This document shows positions 1 through 5,367 of a stretch of 6,298 nt of DNA, one piece after another; positions within the stretch are counted from its first letter, which is position 1; each line of letters begins with the position of its first letter. Origin of the DNA: Streptosporangiaceae bacterium (GTDB lineage: Bacteria > Actinomycetota > Actinomycetes > Streptosporangiales > Streptosporangiaceae); NCBI GenBank assembly GCA_030045175.1, contig JASIBM010000656.1, positions 1-6,298 of the forward strand. The letters run 5' to 3'. A program made the translations under genes and the position numbers. A model generated the notes under the pieces. That model worked only from the letters and a program-made list of their open reading frames with translations. It did not search any database and had not been told where the DNA came from.

Positions 1-735
1 TCCGTCCGAGCACGCCCTGGCCAGGTGCCCGTGGACCATCTTGATCACACCGAGCGCGATGGCGTCGGCCCACGGGTTGGCACGAACCGACAGGTATGAC
101 TCGATCGCGTGGGTCAGGGCGTCCAGGCCGGTGGCGGCGGTCGGCGCGGCGGGCAGGCCAACCGTCAGCTCGGGGTCGAGTATCGCCGCGACGGGCATCG
201 TGCTCGCGTGTCCCACGTAGAACTTGCGACGGCTGGCCGGATCGGTGACCACGCCGAACGAGTTCGTCTCCGCGCCGGTGCCCGCCGTCGTCGGGACGGC
301 CACGATGGGCAGCGCCACCGCGGCGAACTCGTTGCGATAGTCGAGGTCACGGCCGCGCTGCGGGTTCACGGCGGCGAGCGCGATCCCCTTCGCCGCGTCC
401 ATCGACGATCCCCCGCCGACCGCGACGAGCGCGACCCTGGCGGAAGAGCCGGCCCCGGCGGAAAGCCCGGCCCCGGCTATCGCGTCCGCACCCGCGGCGA
501 TGTCGTGGGTGGTCGGGTTGGCGTGCACCCCGCTGAACACCTCGGCGGCGACGCCAGCGGCATCGAGAGCGGCAAGGACGGCAGCCGTGACGGGTGTACC
601 GGCCAGTCCCTTGTCGGTGATGATCATCGATGCCGGGCAGCCCAGGGCGCTCACGACCGCGCCGAGGCCCTCGATCGTCCCGGCACCGAAGTGCGCTGTC
701 GGCGTGGGAGAGATGGTCAGCCGGGTCAGCTCCAT
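1..735 (-). CDS. Iron-containing alcohol dehydrogenase, C-terminus cut by window edge
   Basis: This is the N-terminal 245 residues of a group III, metal-dependent NAD(P)H alcohol dehydrogenase, a family that interconverts alcohols or hydroxy acids and carbonyls in the cytoplasm. The nucleotide-binding signature GGGSSMDAAKG lies at residues 107-117 and the PTTAGTGAE segment at 148-156. The motif GLDALTHAIESY (203-214) supplies the first two metal ligands, Asp205 and His209, equivalent to FucO Asp196 and His200. The two later His ligands would lie beyond the left edge. The ATG start at 735-733 is preceded by AGGAG five bases upstream, and only 2 nt separate it from the stop of the hydroxyacid dehydrogenase gene, so it is very likely the fourth gene of the leftward operon. 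Residues 88-99 hold a six-residue duplication (GAGLSA/GAGSSA). The family is secure. The substrate is unknown, and maleylacetate reductase or methanol/lactaldehyde-type activities cannot be separated here. Confidence 0.93.
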   Translation of the reverse strand, partial: MELTRLTISPTPTAHFGAGTIEGLGAVVSALGCPASMIITDKGLAGTPVTAAVLAALDAAGVAAEVFSGVHANPTTHDIAAGADAIAGAGLSAGAGSSARVALVAVGGGSSMDAAKGIALAAVNPQRGRDLDYRNEFAAVALPIVAVPTTAGTGAETNSFGVVTDPASRRKFYVGHASTMPVAAILDPELTVGLPAAPTAATGLDALTHAIESYLSVRANPWADAIALGVIKMVHGHLARACSDG

Positions 736-737
736 GC

Positions 738-1667
738 TCACTCCTGTCCGTCCGCGCCGACGGCGGGCGCGGGAGCGAATCGCAGCGGCGTTCTCGTCAG
801 GTCCTCGAGCAGCTTGATCGGCAGCATCTCGCCGCCAGCGTCGCCATACTGAGCGCGCGCCCGCCGGTAGATCTGCTCGACGAGCGCGCTGATCTCCGCC
901 GGGACCCCGGCGGACCGGGCGAGGTCGACGGCGAGGCCGAGATCCTTGCAGGCCAGGGCCAGCGCGAAGCCCTCGTCATAGTCGCCGTCGCGCAGCACGC
1001 TGAGCACGTCAGCCTCGAGGAAGTGGCTCGCGGCAGGGCTGGCGAGCAAGCTGTCCCGCAACGTCGCCAGGTCGACCCCGGCTCCGACGCCGATCGCGAG
1101 CACCTCGGCGGTCGCGCACAGATGCGCGAACCAGAGCAGGTTGAGCATCAGCTTGACCGTGTATCCCGCCCCGTGGCCGCCGACGTGCCTGATCCGGCCT
1201 GGATCACCCATGGCCTCGAAGACTCCCCTGGCGCGCAGGTAGTCAGCCTCGTTCCCGCCGACGAAGATCTGCAACGTCCCGTTCCGCGCCCCCGTCGTCA
1301 TGCCGCTTACCGGAGCGTCGAGCACGCCGACGCCGCGAGGCTCGGCGAGCGCGCGGACCCGGTCAGCGACATCCGGCGTGCTCGTGGACATGTCCACCCA
1401 GATGGAGCCCGGCTCCAGGCCATCGAGCAACCGGCCAGCGCCAAGCAAGACATCCTCGACCTCGCGTGGCGTCGGCAGGCTCGTGATCACGATCTCCCGC
1501 CCCGCGGCCGCCTGCCGGGGAGTCGGCGCCCACGACGCCCCGGCCCGCAGCACCTCGTCGGCGGCGGCGCGGCGCGCGTCGTGGACGATCAGGTCATGGC
1601 CGGCCGCGAGCACGTTGCGGCTCATCGGGCCGCCCATCCGGCCCGTGCCGACGAATCCAACCCGCAT
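738..1667 (-). CDS. 3-hydroxyisobutyrate dehydrogenase-family (beta-hydroxyacid) NAD(P)-dependent dehydrogenase
   Basis: A 309-residue cytoplasmic oxidoreductase of the beta-hydroxyacid dehydrogenase family, which oxidises 3-hydroxy acids or reduces semialdehydes such as tartronate or methylmalonate semialdehyde. The N-terminal Rossmann motif GFVGTGRMGGPM is at residues 4-15. The substrate loop DAPVSGMTTGARNGTL is at 117-132; most relatives have Gly where Met123 stands. The segment GHGAGYTVKLMLNLL (164-178) carries the catalytic Lys172 and the usual Asn176. Lys241-Asp242 match the conserved KDL of the C-terminal helical domain. Length is normal for the family (about 290-310). The ATG at 1667-1665 follows a strong GGAGGGG ribosome site about 8 nt upstream. 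The gene lies 15 nt after the enolase-superfamily gene and 2 nt before the alcohol dehydrogenase, which supports co-transcription. Whether the substrate is hydroxyisobutyrate, tartronate semialdehyde, a sulfonate or another acid cannot be decided from sequence. Confidence 0.95.
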   Translation of the reverse strand: MRVGFVGTGRMGGPMSRNVLAAGHDLIVHDARRAAADEVLRAGASWAPTPRQAAAGREIVITSLPTPREVEDVLLGAGRLLDGLEPGSIWVDMSTSTPDVADRVRALAEPRGVGVLDAPVSGMTTGARNGTLQIFVGGNEADYLRARGVFEAMGDPGRIRHVGGHGAGYTVKLMLNLLWFAHLCATAEVLAIGVGAGVDLATLRDSLLASPAASHFLEADVLSVLRDGDYDEGFALALACKDLGLAVDLARSAGVPAEISALVEQIYRRARAQYGDAGGEMLPIKLLEDLTRTPLRFAPAPAVGADGQE

Positions 1668-1682
1668 CGGGTTCCCCTCCCG

Positions 1683-2792
1683 TTAGCTCAACCTGAGCCT
1701 GGCGACCGCTTCGGTGTCGATGACCGCGCCAAGGCCGGGTTCCTGCGGAAGCCGCAGGCACCCATCGGCGCCGATCGTCAGCGGCTCGGCGAGGAAGAAG
1801 TCGCGACGCTGCGGCGTCCAGCCTGGCGGGTCATAGGGGTATTCGAGATAGGGGCCACCGCCCACGCCGGCGGCGACGTGGAAGTTCGCAAGCAAGCCCA
1901 GGCCGTTCGTCCAGGTGTGCGGCGTGTACCAGCGGCCACTCAGGAGCGCGACCTCGGCGACCGTCCTGGCCCGCGACATGCCGAAGGCCAGCACCGCGTC
2001 GGGCTGCACGACGTCGAGCGCGCCCGCCGTGAGCGCGCCGAGCAACTCACCGGCCGAGCGCGCCATCTCACCGCCCGCTACCTTGATGCCGACCTGCTCA
2101 CGCAGCGTCCGCATGCCCGCCAGGTCGGCCGCGGGCAGCGGCTCTTCCAGCCAGAGCACGCCCAGGTCGGTTAGCTCTTCCGCGATCCTGCGCACGGCCG
2201 CGAGATCGAGCGCGGCGCCGACATCACCCGGCATCCTCCACCACTGGTTCAGGTCAGTCATGATCACGAGCTCGTCACCTGCCACCGCCCGCGCGGCGCG
2301 CACCGCCGCGAGCCCGGCCGCAGGATCCTCGCGCGCGATCCGGATCTTGACGGCGCGAAATCCCGCCTCACGGGCGGCGACGACCGCGTCGGCTCGCTCG
2401 GCCGGGCTCGCGGACCGGCCGAAGGACGCATAGCAGTCGATGGCATCAAGCGCGCCGCCGAACAACGTGGCCACCGGCAGGCCAGCCACCTTCCCCGCGA
2501 TGTCCCACAGCGCGGCCTCGATCGGCCAGTAACGCCGGCCGTGAAAGGCGATCGTGTCAAGCACGGCAACATGCCTGGCGATCCGAAGCGGGTCGGTGCC
2601 GATGAAGAGATCCGCGTAGCCTGCGAACCCGTCCATGGCGTCGCCCGAGCCATAACCGGTGATGCCCTCGCTGGTGCGGATCCGGACGAGGGTGGCATCG
2701 AAGTGACGCCGGGGCACCGGATCCCAGGCTGCCAGGAACGGCGGGTCGAGCGGCAGCCTCATCGGCTCGACGTCGATCGCGGTTATCCGCAC
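1683..2792 (-). CDS. Mandelate racemase/muconate lactonizing enzyme family protein (enolase superfamily), probable hydroxy-acid or acid-sugar dehydratase
   Basis: A 369-residue member of the enolase superfamily, whose enzymes abstract a proton alpha to a carboxylate bound to Mg2+. The N-terminal capping domain covers roughly residues 1-115 and includes YWPIEAALWDIAGK (88-101). The barrel follows. Probable Mg ligands are Asp180, Glu216 and Glu242 (in TDLN, LEEP, GGEM). Asp265 in QPDAVLAFG and His292 in TPHTW are spaced like the Asp270-His297 dyad of mandelate racemase. Glu317 (YLEYP) is a likely carboxylate-side acid. The first catalytic-strand motif reads K149-I-R151 rather than Lys-x-Lys. 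There is a roughly ten-residue insertion (NQWWRMPGD) after Asp180 relative to mandelate racemase, a feature I recall from some uncharacterised subgroups. The GTG start is the only plausible one: its frame has stop codons within the upstream repeat. No good ribosome site precedes it, and the start overlaps the end of the Fae-family gene by 10 nt, so translational coupling is likely. Family is sure. Reaction is inferred. Confidence 0.94.
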   Translation of the reverse strand: MRITAIDVEPMRLPLDPPFLAAWDPVPRRHFDATLVRIRTSEGITGYGSGDAMDGFAGYADLFIGTDPLRIARHVAVLDTIAFHGRRYWPIEAALWDIAGKVAGLPVATLFGGALDAIDCYASFGRSASPAERADAVVAAREAGFRAVKIRIAREDPAAGLAAVRAARAVAGDELVIMTDLNQWWRMPGDVGAALDLAAVRRIAEELTDLGVLWLEEPLPAADLAGMRTLREQVGIKVAGGEMARSAGELLGALTAGALDVVQPDAVLAFGMSRARTVAEVALLSGRWYTPHTWTNGLGLLANFHVAAGVGGGPYLEYPYDPPGWTPQRRDFFLAEPLTIGADGCLRLPQEPGLGAVIDTEAVARLRLS

Positions 2793-3391
2793 GGCCCGTT
2801 GTCTTCATGAGCCGAGTCTTCAGGAGCCGAGTCTTCATGAGCCGAGTCTTCAGGAGCCGAGTCTTCAGGAGCCGAGTCTTCAGGAGCCGTGTAGTAGGGG
2901 TTGGCCGGGCGGCTGCTAGCGGCCAGGACGTCGGCGAGGTCCGGCGTGCCCGCGGCACCTGCGCGCAGCGCCGCGAGCGTAGCGGCCCGGTTGTTCGCGT
3001 AGACCAGGTCGGCGTCCCTGGCTTCCGGGTTGACCCAGACAGCGGCGATGAGGACGACGTGATCACAGTCGGCCACGCTTATCACGCCGGCCGCGACCGC
3101 GTCGGCGACCCCGGCCGCCACGCCGGCCTGCGCCGCTCCCCAGGTCAGGCTGCCGTGGCGAGCATCGGCGAGCGGGGCCTTGTTCACGAAGAGGGTCATC
3201 GGCTTGGCTGGCACACCCGGCTTGACGACGGCTACGAACGGGACGTGACCCTGGCGGGGGGTCGCCAGCGCCGTCGCCCATGCGGTGCCCGCCGGGCCGT
3301 CACGACGCCCGAGCACGGTATTGAGATGGGCCGCCTCCGCGCCGTCGCCGATGAAGCTCTCGCCGATCGCAAGCACAGGCAACTCGCCCAT
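2783..3391 (-). CDS. fae: Formaldehyde-activating enzyme (Fae) family protein with tandem-repeat acidic tail
   Basis: In methylotrophs and methanogens Fae condenses formaldehyde with tetrahydromethanopterin in the cytoplasm. This 202-residue protein aligns by eye with Fae across residues 5-150. GESFIGDGAEAAHLN (10-24) contains the equivalent of the catalytic histidine (His22). It is followed by GRRDGPAGTA, KPMTLFVNK (63-71), DAR (76-78), WGAAQAGVA (84-92) and the C-terminal VYANNRAAT region. The Fae domain ends near residue 160. Residues 169-197 then form an extra tail of APEDS/AHEDS five-residue repeats and end NGPCG. The ATG at 3391 is preferred because GGGGG lies five bases upstream. A GTG six bases earlier (3397) would add Met-His but overlaps that site. 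It is the first gene of the leftward operon and overlaps the next by 10 nt. Actinomycetes generally lack tetrahydromethanopterin, so the cofactor or true substrate may differ. The family call is strong, the activity uncertain. Confidence 0.9.
   Translation of the reverse strand: MGELPVLAIGESFIGDGAEAAHLNTVLGRRDGPAGTAWATALATPRQGHVPFVAVVKPGVPAKPMTLFVNKAPLADARHGSLTWGAAQAGVAAGVADAVAAGVISVADCDHVVLIAAVWVNPEARDADLVYANNRAATLAALRAGAAGTPDLADVLAASSRPANPYYTAPEDSAPEDSAPEDSAHEDSAPEDSAHEDNGPCG
2801..2890. repeat. Six tandem copies of a 15-bp unit inside the Fae-family gene
   Basis: Six head-to-tail 15-bp units, read on the plus strand as GTCTTCAKGAGCCGA. Copies start at 2801, 2816, 2831, 2846, 2861 and 2876. 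They differ only at the eighth base (T in copies 1 and 3, G in the others), apart from a final A-to-T in the last copy. On the minus strand each encodes A-(P/H)-E-D-S in frame with the Fae-family gene. Because 15 is a multiple of three, changes in copy number would keep the frame. Three of the five codons (GCT, CCT or CAT, GAA) end in A or T, unlike the G/C-ending codons around them. The near-identity suggests recent expansion by slippage. The array ends 8 bp before the start of the next gene. Confidence 0.97.
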
Positions 3392-3396
3392 GTGCA

Positions 3397-3401
3397 CCCC
3401 C
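3397..3401 (-). promoter_or_regulatory. Probable ribosome binding site of the Fae-family gene
   Basis: On the minus strand a GGGGG run sits five bases (TGCAC) before the ATG at 3391. The alternative GTG start at 3397-3395 would take its first base from this run, leaving no ribosome site of its own. The site therefore favours the shorter, 202-residue product. Confidence 0.45.
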
Positions 3402-3430
3402 GCACCGCATCGTCCGCACCGTCGTGACCG

Positions 3431-3458
3431 AGGCTATCGATCGCGCTCTGGTACGCAA
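3431..3458 (-). promoter_or_regulatory. Candidate promoter for the leftward operon
   Basis: Read on the minus strand, TTGCGT (3458-3453) and TAGCCT (3436-3431) are separated by 16 bp. This fits a housekeeping sigma-factor promoter of actinomycete type (TTGnnn, TAnnnT). Transcription would begin near 3424, giving a leader of about 33 nt before the Fae-family ATG. The -35 is only a partial match, so this is a prediction by eye. Confidence 0.35.
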
Positions 3459-3469
3459 AGACCGTTGCG
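3454..3469. promoter_or_regulatory. Inverted repeat overlapping both -35 boxes, candidate shared operator
   Basis: CGCAA (3454-3458) and TTGCG (3465-3469) form a perfect 5-bp dyad with a 6-bp spacer, in which one further G-C pair (3460/3463) is also symmetric. It lies in the middle of the divergent intergenic region and overlaps the predicted -35 hexamers of both promoters. A dimeric repressor or activator bound here could control both operons together. No regulator gene is visible in the window, so the binding protein is unknown. A 10-base dyad can also occur by chance. Confidence 0.35.
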
Positions 3470-3493
3470 GGGTATTGGTGACAAAACTAGGCT
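3465..3493 (+). promoter_or_regulatory. Candidate promoter for the ABC transporter operon
   Basis: TTGCGG (3465-3470) and TAGGCT (3488-3493) are separated by 17 bp, close to the actinomycete housekeeping pattern (TTGACn, TAGnnT). Transcription would start near 3500, about 48 nt before the first permease gene. The spacer is locally AT-richer (GGTATTGGTGACAAAAC) than the surrounding DNA. This is assigned by eye only. Confidence 0.4.
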
Positions 3494-3536
3494 GACTGCA
3501 TTCGCCTGGGCCCGCCACAGCTCGGCCTGATACGTC

Positions 3537-3543
3537 AGGGAGG
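3537..3543 (+). promoter_or_regulatory. Ribosome binding site of the first permease gene
   Basis: AGGGAGG ends four bases before the GTG at 3548. It is a strong anti-16S match. A second GTG at 3546 is out of the permease frame, so the site together with the reading frame fixes the start at 3548. Confidence 0.6.
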
Positions 3544-3547
3544 CAGT

Positions 3548-4501
3548 GTGACGCGGATCCTGCTCAGGCGTGCCGCGCTGGCCGTGGTCACCTTGTGGAT
3601 CCTCAGCCTGATCATCTTCCTGGCCGGTCAGGTGCTGCCCGGAGACCCAGGCCGCAACGTGCTCGGGCCGCTCGCCTCGGCCGCGGCCGTGCGGACCTAC
3701 GATCAGCAGCTCGGCGTCGACCGGCCGCTGGTGGTTCAGTACCTGAGCTGGATCGGCGGAATGCTGCACGGCAACATGGGCATCTCCTACATCTATCGCA
3801 CGCCGGTCGAGCCGATCATCATCGGGGCGCTCGGCAATTCAGCCAAGCTAGCGCTGCTGGCGCTGCTGATCATCATCCCCCTCGGCATCACCGGAGGCGT
3901 ACTCGCGGCACTGCACCGGGGCAGGTTCATCGACCGGATCATCTCGCTGACCGGGCTGAGCGCGTCGACCGTGCCTGAGTTCGTATCGGGCATCGTGATC
4001 ATCACGGTCTTCGCGGTGGCGCTCAAGGTGCTGCCGTACCCAACCGGGGCGCTCTCCGGGTTGCCGCTGCCCACTCAGCTAGATCACCTGATCATGCCGG
4101 TCGTCCCGCTCGTGCTTGTCCTGTTCGGCTACGTCGCCAGGATGGCCAGAGCCGGCACGATCGAAGCCCTTGACTCGGACTACGCGAGGACGGCTGCCCT
4201 GAAGGGACTGCCGCGCAGCGTGGTGATCCGCCGGCACATCCTGCGCAACTCCCTGCTGCCGACGATCACGGTCATCGCCACCCAGACCGGCTACCTGATC
4301 GGCGGGCTCGTGGTGGTCGAACGGCTCTTCGATTACCCGGGAATCGGAGACCAGATCTACTCCGCTGCCACGCTGAAGGACTTCCCGATGCTCGAGGCGG
4401 GCGTGCTGATCGTCGGCGTGGTGTACCTGGTGGCGACGCTGATAGCGGACGTCCTGTACACAGTGCTCAATCCGCGCCTGCGGGTCGAGGCGGTCACGTG
4501 A
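3548..4501 (+). CDS. ABC transporter permease, DppB/OppB family
   Basis: A 317-residue inner-membrane permease of the peptide/nickel/oligosaccharide importer family. It forms the translocation channel with the partner permease encoded next. The N-terminus has the typical short basic stretch (MTRILLRRAA) and a first membrane helix at about 10-30, then VLPGDPG. The periplasmic-side segment LGVDRPLVVQYLSWIGGMLHGNMGIS (55-80) is characteristic of DppB. Further hydrophobic helices lie near 97-122, 133-160, 180-198, 236-258 and 281-305. The EAA coupling loop runs about 206-230 (EALDSDYARTAALKG), followed by ILRNSLLP. Length is normal for the family. The stop overlaps the next gene's GTG by 4 nt (GTGA). 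It is the first gene after the divergent promoter region. Substrate cannot be deduced from a permease, and peptides are only one possibility. Transport of a hydroxy acid or sugar derivative would fit the opposite operon. Confidence 0.96.
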   Translation: MTRILLRRAALAVVTLWILSLIIFLAGQVLPGDPGRNVLGPLASAAAVRTYDQQLGVDRPLVVQYLSWIGGMLHGNMGISYIYRTPVEPIIIGALGNSAKLALLALLIIIPLGITGGVLAALHRGRFIDRIISLTGLSASTVPEFVSGIVIITVFAVALKVLPYPTGALSGLPLPTQLDHLIMPVVPLVLVLFGYVARMARAGTIEALDSDYARTAALKGLPRSVVIRRHILRNSLLPTITVIATQTGYLIGGLVVVERLFDYPGIGDQIYSAATLKDFPMLEAGVLIVGVVYLVATLIADVLYTVLNPRLRVEAVT

Positions 4502-5367
4502 GCGAACTCGCCGTGACCGATGTCGCCGTCACGCGCGCGGTAGCCGCACCGCCAGCGTCATGGCACCTGCTGCTGCGCAGGCCCACGTTCCTGATCGGGG
4601 CGGCGATCTTGCTGTGGTGGATCACCTGCGCCGTCTTCGGCAACTCGATCGCCCCGCATAATCCGCTCGCGCTTGAGTTGCTCCACGGCAATAACCCGCC
4701 GTCTGCCGCGCATCCCTTCGGCACCGACCAACTTGGCCGCGACGTGCTGAGCCGCGTGATCGTGGGGTCCAGGGACATCCTGGTCGTCGCGCCGACTGCC
4801 ACCTTGCTCGGTATCGTGCTCGGCACCGCGCTCGGGCTGGTCATGGGTTACTTCGGCGGCGCGATCGACACCGTGCTCGGCCGCGTCGTGGAGGCGGTGC
4901 TCGCCCTGCCCGTCGTCGTCGTCGCGTTGCTGTTCATCGCGGCGGTCGGCCGCTCGACGCTGACGAGCATCGTCGTGATCGGCTTCATCTTCACCCCGCT
5001 GATCGCCCGGACGGTCCGGACGGCGGTGCTCGTGGAGCGCCAGCAGGATTACCTGGCCTCAGCGCGGCTGCTCGGGGAGAAGCCCGGCTACATCATGTTC
5101 GCCGAGATCTTGCCCAACGTGCTTCCGGTGATCATCGTCGAGTTCACGGTCCGCCTCGGCTACGCCATCTTCGCCGTCGCCACCCTGGCGTTCCTCGACC
5201 TCGGGCCGCAGCAGCCAACGCCCGACTGGGGCGGCGACATCGCCGCCAACTACGGCCTGCTCAGCGCTGGCTACTGGTGGGAGACGCTGTTCCCCGCGCT
5301 GGCCATCGCCTCGCTCGTGCTGGCCGTCAACCTGGTCACCGATTCGATCGAGCAGGTGCTCTCTTGA
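4498..5367 (+). CDS. ABC transporter permease, DppC/OppC family
   Basis: A 289-residue partner permease. The cytoplasmic N-terminal arm (about residues 1-29) is followed by a first membrane helix near 30-48. The family hallmark HPFGTDQLGRDVLSR is at 72-86. Further helices are near 95-118, 135-170 (a pair), 210-235 and 262-283. The EAA coupling loop is about 180-207 (DYLASARLLG, then ILPN). LDLGPQQPTPDWG at 233-245 matches the conserved LGxQPPxPEWG of DppC. The GTG start overlaps the previous stop by 4 nt, and the stop overlaps the following TTG start by 4 nt. This arrangement suggests coupled translation and matched amounts of the three proteins. The gene is complete with no missing segment. 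Confidence 0.96.
   Translation: MSELAVTDVAVTRAVAAPPASWHLLLRRPTFLIGAAILLWWITCAVFGNSIAPHNPLALELLHGNNPPSAAHPFGTDQLGRDVLSRVIVGSRDILVVAPTATLLGIVLGTALGLVMGYFGGAIDTVLGRVVEAVLALPVVVVALLFIAAVGRSTLTSIVVIGFIFTPLIARTVRTAVLVERQQDYLASARLLGEKPGYIMFAEILPNVLPVIIVEFTVRLGYAIFAVATLAFLDLGPQQPTPDWGGDIAANYGLLSAGYWWETLFPALAIASLVLAVNLVTDSIEQVLS

Noticed and set aside
109..852. A 247-codon open frame on the plus strand
   Set aside because: It lies opposite the alcohol dehydrogenase gene, has low-complexity Arg/Gly/Asp-rich translation and no family resemblance. Shadow frame.
630..2174. A 514-codon open frame on the plus strand
   Set aside because: It is antisense to the hydroxyacid dehydrogenase and the enolase-superfamily gene, which both have full family motifs. 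Its translation is Arg/Gly/Pro/Ala-rich with no recognisable domain, as expected for a shadow frame in GC-rich DNA.
2801..2890. CRISPR-like array
   Set aside because: The 15-bp units are directly adjacent with no spacers and encode a protein repeat in frame. It is a tandem repeat, not a CRISPR array.
2557..3066. Minus-strand frame containing RLLKT/RLMKT repeats
   Set aside because: This is the 15-bp repeat read in another frame, overlapping the Fae-family and enolase genes. The Fae frame has the conserved motifs, so this one is not coding.
2807..3427. Plus-strand 206-codon frame beginning with RVF(R/M)S repeats
   Set aside because: Antisense reading of the same 15-bp repeat and of the Fae-family gene, without domain features.
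3436..3443. ATCGATCG palindromic stretch in the intergenic region as an operator
   Set aside because: Very short and of a kind common in GC-rich genomes. The CGCAA-N6-TTGCG dyad at the -35 boxes is the better candidate.
3434..3769. Minus-strand 111-codon frame crossing the intergenic region
   Set aside because: Antisense to the N-terminus of the DppB-type permease and covering the divergent promoters. No recognisable protein features.
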